A DNA stretch of 64,000 nt from Cyanoderma ruficeps (lineage: Eukaryota; Chordata; Aves; Passeriformes; Timaliidae), in NCBI GenBank assembly GCA_008694505.1, contig VZDJ01000623.1, positions 2,104,442 to 2,168,441 on the forward strand. Reading direction: 5' to 3'. This document shows, one piece after another, positions 25,067 through 36,629 of this stretch. The position numbers and the translations under genes are program-made. Numbering within the stretch: the stretch's first letter is position 1; each line of letters starts with the position of its first letter. Below the pieces are notes generated by a model. That model had not been told where the DNA came from and did no database searches. It was given only the letters and a program-made list of their open reading frames with translations.

Positions 25067-28000
25067 CTGATCCATATACACTACATACATTAAACCCTCT
25101 CCCAGTACTTGGGATTGTTTAGCAGAACAGTCAATCTCCTTCAGACACAGGACTGTTTGCATGGCTGGATTTTTGGCATGCTAATTTCCAACACTTAAGT
25201 GCTTTAAGGTAAAGCAGTCAGATGAATTGCTAAGAAAAACTCTTCAGAGAAAAAATCTTCCAGCTGAGCTGTGGATTCCTGGAAAGGGAAGCTGGATCCT
25301 TGAAAGCACACCTGCACAGCCACAGAGAGCTGCACAGGGTGGATTTATCTACTAATCAGAGTAGTTTTGCCACAAACACTTAAAGAAATCTGAACTTCAT
25401 CTTTATCTCTGGCAATTGTAAAAGAGATGTTGAGTTAAAACGTGTGACATTGCACCAAACAGATATGTTAAAAATTGTACTTAAAGGTTAATATAATAAA
25501 AGTGTAGTTCATGTGAGAGTGATAGAAATATTGATCATAAAAATAAATAGTGGCCCAGAAATTCAGCTGAGAAGGGGGGTTGGGGGGAAACTAGTTGATA
25601 TATGAAGAATTTGAGTTGTGACACTAAGATCAATGGCTGTATTTTCACCCAGTGAAGCATGAGAGTTTCAGATAAGGGCAGTTAGTCAGTGAAATACTGA
25701 CTGACATACCCTTTTACTGTTGGCATTTGGTCTCCAATATTGATCCTGGCTGTCACTGCCAACAAAGTATACTGAGGCTATGTTTATGTTCAGATAATGT
25801 TGTGTTCAGTGTTTTATGAATGATTTCTAAAATCAAGGTGTATAAGGAGTTAATTCGAGCACCTGCCCTCTTTTATTTGATTTGGTTTTTCACAATTCTA
25901 CAAGCCATTGTAAACTTTTGCCTATCAGTCAGAAGACAGATAAAATGCTGTAATCCACAGATTCTATAAATCCAGAGATTCCCCATTTCTCTGCTGAGAA
26001 ACAGTATTCTATATACAACAATTACATTGTTCTTTGACTGTCACTGCTGGGAGCACCATTCCTGAGTGTGCAGAAGATAGCAACTGAAGTGATTAAAGAA
26101 CAAATCTTTAGGAGGAAAATCATTATTTCTTGTGTCAGTTTGGGGGAGCTGGAAGAGTTAAATTCAGAATTCAGGGCTTTTGAAAATAATAGTGATATTA
26201 CAGCAAAACGTGTTCACTGAGAGGCATGAATCAAAAGTTCTGACGTTTTATTTTCCTTTACCTTTTTCTGCTGGCTCCAGCTGAAAATCATCTGTGAACA
26301 AGTTCTTTGCTTCTGCTCTTTTAAAATTAACAGTTTGAGCTTGAGTCAGAAAGGCTGAGAGAATTCTGTGCTTGCTTCCAAGGTGGCTCAAGCAAAGCTG
26401 AGGCACCTTGTCTAGACCAAGGGTCGAGCTCTTCCTCCACTGCAGAGGCTTTTGTATGTCACGAGTTATTTGCTGGCTCCTTCAAAGAGAGAGAAGGGTT
26501 CATCTAGCAATGAGAAGCACAACCCAAACCAAACCATTTTTCTGCCTTTCTCAGAGCATCATCCACAGATTTGTAGATTCTGGTTCATTTTCGTTATGTT
26601 TGGTCATACCTGCTGGATTCCCTGTGGTTATCATAGGGAGCAGAGCCAGGAGGGTTTTTTGATTGTAGCCTGGCAAACCTTGAACTTCAAGAGAAGGAAA
26701 GTTAAGGAGAGGAAGCAGAGCCCAAGCAATGGATTCTCTGACTGCTGAGAGACAGTCTGTGTGCCTGTTATAAGCTAGACTGGAGGGCAGGAGGTGGCTC
26801 TGTCTATGCTGTGACTGCGTTTTTGTGGATAAACAGTTGGTTAGGTAAAGTTATGTCATCTACCCAAGACAGCTTATGCCAGTCTTAGCCTTTGACCTCT
26901 TGTTCAAGTTCGTTTGCTTTCTTATACCCAAATAACTCTCTGGGATAATCCTAGCCAGAAGAAGAAACATCACAAGAATGAGTAATGAACTTGGAGGCTG
27001 GAGACATGGGAACAGTGTCAGGAGCAAACTGGGAAATTGTATGAAGTTTTAAGAAAGAGAGCTTATCACAAACGTAGTTTAAGAACACAACAGTTAAGAC
27101 AGTGTATTTGCATGCAAACTTCTGTAGCAGAACTAAAAAACACTGGAAATAGCTTAATCCAACAGTGCTGCGTTCCAACTCTAGTAATGAAGCTGTGGTT
27201 AAACCACTGGGAACTGCCACCTAATGTCACTTGTTTCTATGTATCAAATTAGAAAAAACATTTAGTTTGAAAATACAAATTCAATATTGTTTTTACCTGT
27301 CTTTGCTCCAGACTTTGTTTTGTACACCTTGTGAAATTGTGTGCTGAATACCAGCTAATGCCATCACTGGTGGTGGAGCATTTTATGCTGAAGTTGTCTT
27401 TCCACTGCATTGGATGCAAAGACTACTTCTGGCTTGGGTTACGACTGGAGGTTTCTCTGATGGAGTTTTTGAAGTTATGACAGTCCTTCATCTTCTTTGA
27501 AACCCAAGGTTATGTTGTACAGAGCAATTCTAGAGATGCTGAAAGTTCTAAAAGCATAGGCAATGAGCATTTTAATTAAGCAGAGTGAGGAACCACTGAG
27601 ATGTATGATATTACTGCACAGATTCTTCTCAGATTGGATTGTAGTGGTGCTTTATCTTACTGTGGATTTTCCTAGGGTTCCTGAGGGTGCTGTGACCACC
27701 TTTTAGCTCAAATATGGTGAATTATTATTGTCATGAATGTAATGCAGCAGTATGTAGAGAAGCAGCAATTCTAGACATTGAATGAAGCCAGCTGATGTTA
27801 TTTTTGCATTCTTACCTCAGGGAAGAGAATAAGGTTAAAATTGGAAATTATGATGCTTTACTCATTAAGGCTTTTACAGTTACAAATGAATATGGGGTGA
27901 GAAGAGATGCCTTCTGGACCATCAGAAGCAATTCTTAGCACTTGGAGATTTCACGTTTTTCCTGAAATGGCAAAATCATTTATGCATACCATTAGTCGCT

Positions 28001-28339
28001 TCCTAGAAGACAAGGTATTTTTCTGCAATAAGCTTGAAATATTGGACTTTTTCAAACATTTTGTTTCAGTCAATCAGCTTTGATTTTTAAATCATGAAAT
28101 TGCTTAGATATGAGTGAGCAAAACTAAACACCTGTAAAATACATCTGCTGATGGCAGCCAGCAACACACAGCGAGTTCAGTACTGAGTTAATGCTGCTCT
28201 GTTGTGAGCCCAAGTCAATCAGGATCAGATGGCTGTCTGTTTAAAGCAAGCTTCCCAAAAAATTTGAATTTTATGTTTGAAAAAACTCTTTTCCATTTCT
28301 CACTATGAGTTTTAAGGGCTGAGTTCTTTCAGGCACCAC

Positions 28340-28690
28340 CTTTCTGGGTTCCTGGAAAATTGACAGGAAACCCTTTGGGTTCTCAGAGTGTCCTTCCATC
28401 ATGTCTGCAGCCTGCTCTTACCAGTGGTCTCCTGCTGTCCCTCTGGTCCCTTGCTGTGACTGTCATGCTCTTGCCACCATGGCTAGAAGCATCTCCTGAG
28501 CCCTTCCACCCAGGGCATGTGTTCCTGTTTACAGGAGCCCAGGATCAGCCTCAGAGCTCTCATGTAGCCTGTTTTAGACACTGCCCCTCTCATGTGCTGG
28601 GAAATTGGCCTCCTTGGCTCCCTGAACATGTCAGGGGCTTCCAGCCCCAGTGCAACCCCCACGTTCTCTGTAGCCAGTGATCACCTTTGG
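28340..28690. other. GC-richer block of unknown nature
   Basis: This stretch is visibly richer in C and G than its flanks and carries a plus-strand open frame of 106 codons at 28360-28680. The frame is leucine-, proline- and histidine-rich, has no domain I recognise and lacks CpG enrichment. It could be an old, unclassified repeat, an exon of a non-coding RNA, or chance. I do not call a gene. Confidence 0.3.
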
Positions 28691-29458
28691 ACTTGACTCC
28701 TTTCTCTTTCTTCTTGGGTGAGATTTGGGGGAATCAAAGTTGGCAAAGCCCATAAATATTTGGCACCCCGTTACCACAGATTAAAAAGGGTTTTTCAGGA
28801 AGCAATTTCTGCTTTCAGAGACAGAAGAGGGGAGCAAGGGGGAATATATTGGGCTTTGGTGTATTTGTTGGTTTTTGCAGTCTGCAAACATTCTCTTCAA
28901 TATTTTTCAAGGATCTGATGCAGCAGGTGTGTCTTGGACTTTGTTTCATTTTCCCTCAATCCATCTCTGTCATGATTTAGAATAGAACAAAGGTGGTCAA
29001 GGGTGAATGAAACCAGACATTAAAAAAGAAAAAAGGTACAGCACACTTCAGGAGCATTTTACAATGATATGATCAAACAACCTCATACACTACTACTGAC
29101 CTTAGCATGATAACAATTTAAGAGCATTAATGATCTGTATCAGCATCTTCATCTGCCTACAGAAAAAAGGCAGAAGCAAATATTGACATAGCTTGTTGCA
29201 GGCTGACTTCTTTTCTGATTTCACTTTATTTTGATATTCTGTGTATCCTGTCCACTATTACTGTTCACTGTAGCACCATTATCTTACCAGCCCCACTTAA
29301 ACTGAATTAAATATTGCACTAAAATGAGCAATGCTGTTCAGGGTTGGGAGTGATTTGAGGGTTGTTTACAGTACCTTAGTTAGATCAATCTTGTACTGTA
29401 GCCATGTCTAATGCCCTTTTATTTCATAATTTAGAACCTGGCTTCTTATGTAAATATA

Positions 29459-29529
29459 TATGGACATACAGACATATGTAACATATATGTGTTTGTATAT
29501 ATATATATGCATATTTATGCATGTCCATA
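29459..29529. repeat. TA-rich microsatellite inside a 9-bp inverted repeat
   Basis: The arms TATGGACAT (29459-29467) and ATGTCCATA (29521-29529) are perfect reverse complements flanking a (TA)n/(CATATG)-rich core. The core can itself base-pair, so the unit could form a long hairpin or cruciform. It has no loop or stem features of a known structured RNA. Confidence 0.6.
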
Positions 29530-31233
29530 AACTTAGAAAAGCACAGAGTGCTCCATGTCTGCCTTTCTAAGTGGCATCTGAGGATATGTCGTTGAGTTCA
29601 TAACCCATCATTTCTATTCTCCTAGGCACTGTAAAATTCATTAAGCTAAGTAAAATGACAAATTACTGGAGTATATAGAAGCGTGCTTGTTTGATTTTTG
29701 GGCTCTTGTCCATGTTGCTTACCGAGCAACACTGCCTCATATTAGAAGGGTCATGATTTCTAAAGACTCTAATAAAGCAAGTCATATTATGTGTGTGTAT
29801 TAGAGTGTAGCAAAAAGCCTTTGTTCATTCTGACTGCAGTGGAGCTGACTTAATGGCCTTTTCTGCAGCTGTTCTCTTAACTACTCCTCACTCCAGTATT
29901 TCTTCTGCAAGAACCAGTTTTGTCCATCCTGTGGGTTTGTTCAAGAATGTTTACAGCTATGTCCTTTGAGGTTTTTCTAGCCTGTGACCAGTCTAATGAA
30001 ACAATGGATAGCTGCTAGTGTAGAAATCCGAGGGGTATTTTCTGTCATCAGTTTTACGTTGGGGTTTGATAGGCTGGAGTATCTTTACAAATCAGCCCTC
30101 AAGGGTTCAGAGAGCAGAAGCATTCATGAGTTTACTTCTTGCATCTCGAGCTCCCTTGTTGCAACTAAAGAGATGTCAAAGCATTTCTTTAAGGATTTGG
30201 GGAATAAGATGCAAAGGACTTGACTTCAAAAGAGCTTGTCATTTGTTGGTTTGCATTTAGACACCTAAATGGGCAACCTAGTGTTGCAGGTCATTCAACA
30301 TCCAGCAGACTCGACTGATTTTGTTGGGATTGTTTATGTTGAACACTTCTGATACTTGACTGCATCTTCTGGATGGCTGATTGGGAGCTGAGCATGCTGA
30401 CTCTAGCTTGGGCTGGGTGTGATTAATGCCGCTCAAAACCCATTCCAGGATCTCTTGTTTTCTAAATGCAGCTTGTTGGTACACATGTCTGTGCTCCTGG
30501 CAGGTTCCTGGGATCTGCGTGTCATCCTGCTCACCATCAGTCCTCCCAGCAGGTAGTCCTTGCTCAGTAGCTGATAGCGGAGGCTGGAGGTGAAAAAATA
30601 CGCTTAGACCTTCTCCTCCTCCCTCCCCATACACTTAGCAAGGGTAAGGATAAGTGGCTGCCAAGGAATCCATCATTTGTCCTGGTTTGAAACCTATAAA
30701 TAGCCAGATCATTAAAGGTGTCACTTACAAAACGCCTTTGTCACAGAAGCTATTTATGGTGTGGACTTTGGCTCTGCACAGTTTTCTAGGACTGCCAGGA
30801 GCAACGTTAACCTACCTGGGCTGTGAGGCTGGCAGGGCTGGTAGCGATTTCCTCTTCTCCTTTGCATTATTATAAATTCATTTTGGTGTAAAGGAGAGCA
30901 AAATCTGACCTCACATTTTATAAGCAAATAAGAAACAAAACTATCCAATGACTAGAAAAATTTTCAAAGAAGTGTTTTAGATAGGGAAGAAAAAATACTC
31001 CTATAATCTTTAGTGCTCTTCAAGGGAAAGGAACGTAATGCACTTTTATTTTAAAGATTTCACTGGCTTGCTGCTTACTGTCTGGGGAACCAAGAATGCC
31101 ACAGCACAGTGTCAAAAACTTGCACTTTAAATAAGCTGTAATGAAAAAATACAGGGACAGAATGGTGGTTGTTTGGCTATTAAGAGACTCAGCAGACCCA
31201 GATTAATTTCAGTCCTTTGCCTCAGACCTAGGT

Positions 31234-31276
31234 TATTACCTTGGTCAGGTTACTCAGTCTGTAAAAGGAGAATTAT
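31234..31276 (+). repeat. Possible MIR-like fragment next to CR1
   Basis: 'attaccttggtcaggttact' followed by 'cagtctgtaaaaggagaa' resembles the MIR phrase 'tgaccttgggcaagttactt...tctgtaaaatgggga' with an internal deletion. Weak, by eye. Confidence 0.3.
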
Positions 31277-31297
31277 GCATGGCTATCTGTAAGAGTG

Positions 31298-32310
31298 TCA
31301 TAGAATGGTTTGGGTTAAAAGACACCTTAAATATGCCCTAGTTTCAACCATAAAGGGACACCTTCCACTAGACCAGGCTGATTCAAGCCCCATCCAGCCT
31401 GGCCTTGAACACCTCCAGGGATGGGCCTCCCAACGATTGTCTGGGCAATACATTCCAGTGCCTCACCATCCTCACAGTAAAGAATTGCTTCCTGATATCC
31501 AGTCCAAACCTCCTTCATTCAGTTTAAAGCCATTACCCCTTGTTCTATCGCTAGAAGCCTTTGTCAGAAGCCCCTCTCTAGCTTTACTGTGGGCTCCCTT
31601 AAAGTACGGGAAGGTGCCTTAAGGTCTCCCCAGAGCCTTCTCTTGTCCAGTCTGAAGAGCCCAAACTCTCTCAGCCTTTCTCCATAGCACATGTGCTCCA
31701 GCCCTCTGACCATCTTTGTGGCCTCCTCTTGACTTGCTCCAGCAGGTCCTTGTCCTTACAGTGCAGCCCGTTTGGCTTTCAGGGCTGTGAGTGCACATTG
31801 ACAGGTCACATTGAGCTTTTTGTCCACCACCATCCCCACATCTCCTCAGGGCATTCTCTGCCAGCCTGTGTTTGGGATTGGGATTGCCCTGACTCACGTG
31901 CAGGACCTTGCACTCAGCCTTGTTGAACTTCAGGACGTTTGCATGGGCCAACATGTCCAGGTCCCTCTGGATGTTCTCCCTTCCCTCCAGCTTGCCAACC
32001 ACACCTCACAGCTCTGTGTCCTCAGCAGACTTGCTGAGGCTGCACTCAATCCACTGTCCATGCCACCAAACAAGATGGTTGTCACAACTGTGACACCTGA
32101 GAAAAGCCACTCATCGCTGGTCCCCATTCAGATGTCGAGGTATGGACTGCAAATCTCAGTGCAACCATCCAGCCCATTCCTTATCCACTGAGTGCTCCAT
32201 CCATCTAATCCAGTTTAGAGACAAGATGTTCTGTGGGACAGTGTCAAATGCTTTGCACAGCTGCAGGTAGATTACATCAATTGCTCCGCCCTTACTCAGC
32301 AATGCAGTTT
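31298..32310 (-). mobile_element. CR1 LINE, about 1 kb, antisense, keeps a decayed part of ORF2
   Basis: This is the longest CR1 copy in the window. The left edge ('catagaatggtttgggtt') is the reverse complement of the 3' tail. Next come 'acaccttccactagaccag', 'ccttgaacacctccagggat', 'cctcaccatcctcacagtaa', 'tctccccagagccttctctt', and then coding-derived sequence up to about 32310. On the minus strand a frame at 31619-32002 still shows residues of the CR1 reverse-transcriptase C-terminal region ('IQRDLD', 'KFNKAECKVLH'), followed by frame drift. The element is 5'-truncated, has no intact ORF and cannot move by itself. Plus-strand frames at 31305-31622 and 31811-32191 are antisense by-products. 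Confidence 0.95.
31619..32002 (-). pseudogene. Remnant of CR1 ORF2 (reverse transcriptase C-terminal region)
   Basis: The conceptual product is 127 residues. Only the first third or so resembles the CR1 ORF2 protein downstream of its catalytic domain ('NIQRDLDMLA', 'LKFNKAECKVLH'). The catalytic YxDD-type motif region would lie upstream and is absent because the copy is 5'-truncated. The later part has shifted frame and runs into the non-coding 3' region. It is a dead fossil, not a gene. Confidence 0.85.
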
Positions 32311-32663
32311 TTTAAGGATGGTGTTTCAGTTCATGAAGCCCCCAGATATACTGGAATCCTTCATTTTGCATTAGAAAGATTATGGATTAAGTATTACTAT
32401 TATTTCCTTAGATATTTCTGTAGTTCTAGTGTTAATTGCAAGCAACATAACTTGATTTCAGATCAAGGGTCTCTTCCATTAACAAAAGCCATTTAAATCA
32501 TGAAGATTTTCTCTTTATTAAAAACACAGAAACTGATGTTAGTCAAATCAATTATTACTGAAAAATGCTTTGCTAATCAAGTTAGGAGAGACTCTGCCCG
32601 TTCCATTGTTTCAGTGATGCATTGAATATGACAGGCCAGCTTGACTGAAGGCAGCCAGTGTGC

Positions 32664-32720
32664 CTATATATATAGATGTGTATATGTGTATATATATATA
32701 TGAGAGAGTGTGTGTGTGTC
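32664..32720. repeat. Compound (TA)n/(GT)n microsatellite
   Basis: TA-rich alternation at 32664-32702 passes into GT units at 32708-32720. Directly visible and likely polymorphic. Confidence 0.85.
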
Positions 32721-32862
32721 TGTGTAGCACAGCTGATGCTCGCTGAAAGCTTTTGTGTGGTGAACCATGACATTAATAGTGAAATCAAGGTTTGCTGGCT
32801 GACAGACACGATTTTGCCAGAGGCCATCCCTCCTCTCCACCCTCCCTGGCACGTTTGTGCGC

Positions 32863-32884
32863 TCACACACACACAGACAGACAG
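32863..32884. repeat. (CA)n/(CAGA)n microsatellite
   Basis: CA units at 32863-32875 run into CAGA units ending about 32884. It lies 140 bp from the TA/GT repeat. Confidence 0.8.
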
Positions 32885-33284
32885 AGACACACATGTGGAC
32901 GTATCCTGTCTGCTGATTTCTGGAAAATCCTAGGACACTTGCAATCTCTGTTCTCAAGACATTTGCCAGCCAGCCTTTCATAATGTCTCGTGTGCATTCC
33001 TGCAGGCCGAAAAAAAAATAAGTAAGAAGAATTACAGATGATTCAATTAAACTGATATTGTTCACAACAAAAATGAGAGCAAATGCAATTTGGGTCCTGT
33101 TCATGTGACTTAATTATCTCTTACCTCCCCACTCCACCCCCATTTTTAGAATTTAAAAACAATTATGATATAATTGCCAATCTGGAGATCCCTAGATATG
33201 CAGTAAATACGCTTTGTCTCACTGAATGCTCTTTTTCCTGATTCAGAAATGGGACCTTATTAAAAATGCACACACACAAACACC

Positions 33285-33299
33285 AAAAAAAAAAAAAAA
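33285..33299. repeat. Poly-A run (15 A)
   Basis: Uninterrupted A-run preceded by CA units. No adjacent retroposed gene body is recognisable on its left, so I do not call it a retrocopy tail. Confidence 0.85.
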
Positions 33300-33529
33300 T
33301 CACATAAAGTCATCAAATGACCTTCAGGAAATAAAATTCTGTAATGCTGTATACCCAGGAAAGACATACCCATGTATTAAGTGAGTGAATCTGCTAAAGT
33401 CATTGAAGATAATTAGCTGTGTGCATTTATAAGATGCACACACTTTCAACACTCGAGGCAAATCCCTAGAAGTCAATTGAGATCTTCTCCGATAGAGGCG
33501 TGGAGGTGCATTTGAAGACCAAACATGCC

Positions 33530-33546
33530 TTTTTTTTTTTTTTTTT
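33530..33546. repeat. Poly-T run (17 T)
   Basis: Uninterrupted T-run bordering the CpG-rich block at 33548-33870. No retrocopy body is recognisable on either side. Confidence 0.85.
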
Positions 33547-33547
33547 G

Positions 33548-33870
33548 CCCGAATTAGTAACGTTTCAAAATTTACTAACAGCTTTTTAATGTGTAATCAG
33601 CTTGACTTAATGGGGAAGAAAAAAATCGCGATCATTAGGAAGCCCATACCGAGCGTATATATTCTCGCGGTGGGAAAGTGCCTCGCAGTATACAGTAGTC
33701 TGGGGTAAGTAGGATCCATTACCCATATCTGATGAAGGGCTGTCAGATATGAAGCAAATTTAGAGACCTGCTTGTCCCTTCAGCTATTCATCACCGCTGA
33801 GCAGCTCTAGTGGCAGGCGATGGTATTTTTAGAGAGGAGAATGGTTCGGAATTTCTCCGTGTGCCGAACA
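33548..33870. promoter_or_regulatory. CpG-retaining block, candidate regulatory element
   Basis: By hand count there are about 14 CpG in about 320 bp, seven of them within 33626-33684, although base composition is only moderate. Surrounding DNA often has none per 100 bp. Two CGCG cores are visible: the perfect palindrome ATCGCGAT at 33625-33632 and TTCTCGCGG at 33662-33670. The second shares seven bases with the TCTCGCGAGA site bound by BANP, a known CpG-island activator motif. TAAT words ('gaattagtaacg', 'gtaatcagc') are interspersed. I infer an unmethylated or constrained regulatory element. A promoter of an unannotated transcript is an alternative. Confidence 0.4.
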
Positions 33871-36232
33871 TGAGCTGATCTCATTACTCAGAGCTACTCA
33901 GAAAGTCACAGCCAGCACATCAGCTTGGTGGCAAAGAAGAGTGATTGGCTCACAAGGGAAAACACAGAGGAGGCGTCTGAGGAGGGTACATTTGTGGGGA
34001 CACTGCCACGTTTTGTCAGCTGTGGTCCTGAGTTTCCTGGAGTCAGCAGCAAAATGCAAAGATAATTTTTGAAATGTACGTTTTCTCAGGAGTCTGTGCA
34101 ATTTTATCCAGGTATGTTGTCACATAATACATGTAATAGTTTGAATAATAAGAATAACTCGTTGTTAGCTCCTTAAAGCATCCAGCAGCTGAAAAAAAGG
34201 TTTGTTCTGGGCTTTGGGATATTTTCAAAATAATGTGGGCAGCTGACTATGAACAAGCTATTTTGCAAACAACCAAAGTCATCTGTATTATTATTTATCA
34301 TTATTTCATCAAAGAAAATCCATTTAGTTTAATGCTCATTTGAATTGCTTCTCTTTAAGACCTCCAAATCCTAATAATGTGTCGAACACACTCCAGAATG
34401 TCAAAATAGTAAATGGTATGTAATTTTCTTTGACAGTAAGCGGATGAGTCCTTGCCAGAATTGTTCCTCTTTACACCCGGTGTGAAGTCATTGCTTTTCT
34501 TCTGTCAAGTGATATTTGACTTTCTAAAACCTACTAACAAGAACACCACTGACCTTCTCGTATCAAATTCAGCTCGGTGGGGCTGTGGGGAGCAGGGAGA
34601 AGTGGTCAGCAGGCAGTGGCCTTCTGCCTGTTCTGCTGCAGCCCCAGCTCCGTGCCATCAAGAACCGAGGGTGGGCACATGTGCCAAACATTTAAAAGCT
34701 GGACAATTCTTTAAAGAATGTCCCTTTTTTTTTTTGAATAGCTCTAGTACTCACCCCCGAGCGCTGCGATACTGAACTTCCAAAGCTTTGGGCTTACAAT
34801 GAATAGCATTCATCTTCGCTTCTGGTTCTGATCTTGTAAAAGCTAACTCATGCATGCACAACATGATAGACCATGTTATGCCTCAGAGCCTTTTTCAGAG
34901 CTATCATCTAATACATTTTTTATAAGCCAGAGTGCATTCATAGAATTCTGCCTCAAAAGGCATTCGGATTTAATGGCTGCACTGAAATGTCTGGGCTGGC
35001 TACTTGTGCTGTTTGAAACAAACGGGTAGTGAAAACGTTGACATTTTTTATGGTAGCCTTTAAATTTCAGGGCTTCTTTTTATTAAAGGTATGTTGTTTA
35101 CAAGTAGAAGAATATCTAGAGAAAACCTTCTTTCTCCTAGTCCTAAATGAAAAGTCAGAATTTTGTCAGGCAAGAAGGTGTATGCTCTTTGTGGAAGTGG
35201 TTGTTTGAGTGTATTTTATACCACATATACACACAATGTGTACCTGCATCTGCAAGAGAGGCTGATCTTGGAACAAGTTAGATTAGGAAAATATTAGGAG
35301 GCAGATTTTGATGTCAGTCCTACAACTTAGGTTTGCTGCTAACAGAAGGGGAGAGCAAAAATGGTTCATGGGTATAATTTTGTAACATGCATCAAAGTAC
35401 AAAAAAATCCCAAAAATTTCGATTGATTAAGGGATACTTGAAGATATATGTTTACCCTTATTGAATCTGCCTCAGTAGATGGACAAGTTTGCACTGTCGC
35501 TGAGAAATTGGTTTTCTAAAGAAAATTGGTAATCCGAGGTAAACAACAGTGCTCTTGAATTTTTCTAGTCCTCTGCAGGCAGGACTGCATTCATTTGGTG
35601 TGCTCTGATACATTTTGAAGATTATTTTCTTATGTATCAGAAATTTGATTTAGCAGCTAGAGTTATTCTTGGGTTTGTATGTAACTGGAAAGCGTGTTTG
35701 TCTTAAAAATGCAGAGGACATTTGTAGTGGTAGAAAAATTGAGATTTTACCTCCTAATGCTTTCTTGGAGTCCCAAGATAAAAATTCCACTCAAGTATTT
35801 TAGAAAATGCTTTTTCTTTTTATAAAGATACTTCTGAAAGGCTTCAAGATGCTGTGAACTGCTGGTTATGAGTGACTCATTTTTAAAATCCAAGTTTGGC
35901 TCTGTGCTTGTACTTTGAAAATGTGTAGAGATGGGAAGTGTGTCAGAATCTGGACCTTTGATTCACTTCTGCGTGGGGGATAGAGGGTGTCTTCTGCTTT
36001 GAAGACACTTGTCTTAAGAAGAATAATTTGTCTTGATGTTATTGTCCAAAAGTGACTTTGAAATAATAGTCTGTGTATTTCTGAGTCAAATTAGAGGCTA
36101 AGACAAGATAATTGAATTGTATCTTTTGTGTGTAAGGAATTTGGTGGAAGTATTTGTCCAGATTTTATAATATTTAGTTATCTAGAGCTGTGCACAAGTT
36201 GCCACACTTTGCTTTGCTTTGCCTTGCCATCT
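33871..36232. other. Unique non-coding DNA
   Basis: No exon or mobile element is recognised. A moderately GC-rich patch (about 34570-34780) contains a few CpG near 34757-34767 and a plus-strand frame of 107 codons (34452-34775) with no family resemblance. The rest is AT-rich and featureless to my reading. Confidence 0.6.
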
Positions 36233-36402
36233 TGTTGCCCAAACAAGTTGTTGGCAGCCCATTCTCTGGAAGTGTCCAAGGCCAGGTTGGATGGGGCTCT
36301 GAGGAACCTGGTCGGGTGCAAGGTGTGTCTGTCCATGGCAGGGGTGTTGGAAGAAGGTGATCTTTAAAGATCCCTTCCAACCTAAATGTTTCTATGATCT
36401 TC
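36233..36402 (+). mobile_element. CR1 LINE, short 3' fragment
   Basis: 'gttgcccaaacaagttgttg', 'ggaagtgtccaaggccaggt', 'tggatggggctctgaggaac', 'ccatggcaggggtgttgg', 'gatcccttccaacctaaatg' and 'tctatgatct' are the last 170 bp of a CR1 element in sense orientation. It matches the younger-type consensus closely and is heavily 5'-truncated. Confidence 0.95.
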
Positions 36403-36629
36403 TGCCCTTGATCTCATCATACAGACATTAGGAATTATGCTTATGGGTTTATTTTGAGTCTAACTGTGATTGCAATCTGTCTAACCTTTTGTGCATATAT
36501 GTCTTTCCATGGGACTTAAAGATCATTTTCCTTGCAGGAAAAGCCCTGGGGGAGGGTCTGACTGTACAGAAAGTGGCACAGGAGGCAGTTTTGCACCCTT
36601 GCAGCAAAGAAAGACAGAATTAGGGTGTC
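36403..36629. other. Spacer between two CR1 copies
   Basis: About 225 bp without a recognisable feature. The right part, before 36630, may be further decayed CR1 sequence that I can no longer match. Confidence 0.45.

Larger units (their letters stand above)
18966..31297. other. About 12 kb of unique non-coding DNA
   Basis: No gene is supported and no CR1 copy is recognisable. It holds T-rich tracts (22294-22331), a 22-bp tandem duplication (22808-22851), possible ancient repeat remnants (23327-23415, 25021-25066, 31234-31276), a short CpG-containing C-rich patch (about 23906-23945), a GC-richer block (28340-28690) and a TA microsatellite within a potential hairpin (29459-29529). The longest open frame is 118 codons, at 30278-30634 on the minus strand, and it resembles nothing known to me. 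Confidence 0.6.
32311..33547. other. Unique non-coding DNA with a microsatellite cluster
   Basis: Between the large CR1 and the CpG-rich block lie TA/GT repeats (32664-32720), CA/CAGA repeats (32863-32884), an A-run (33285-33299) and a T-run (33530-33546). The long minus-strand frames at 32582-32890 and 32664-33104 run through these repeats, giving 'VCVCVC' and 'YIYTYTH' stretches, and are not genes. Confidence 0.65.

Noticed and set aside
31811..32191. 126-codon plus-strand frame
   Set aside because: Antisense to the large CR1 element.
32664..33104. 146-codon minus-strand frame
   Set aside because: It runs through TA/GT/CA microsatellites, giving VCVC and YIYTYTH stretches typical of repeat translation.
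33285..33299. Poly-A run as the tail of a retrocopied gene
   Set aside because: No gene-like body or target-site duplication is visible beside it. CA units precede it, so a microsatellite origin is simpler.
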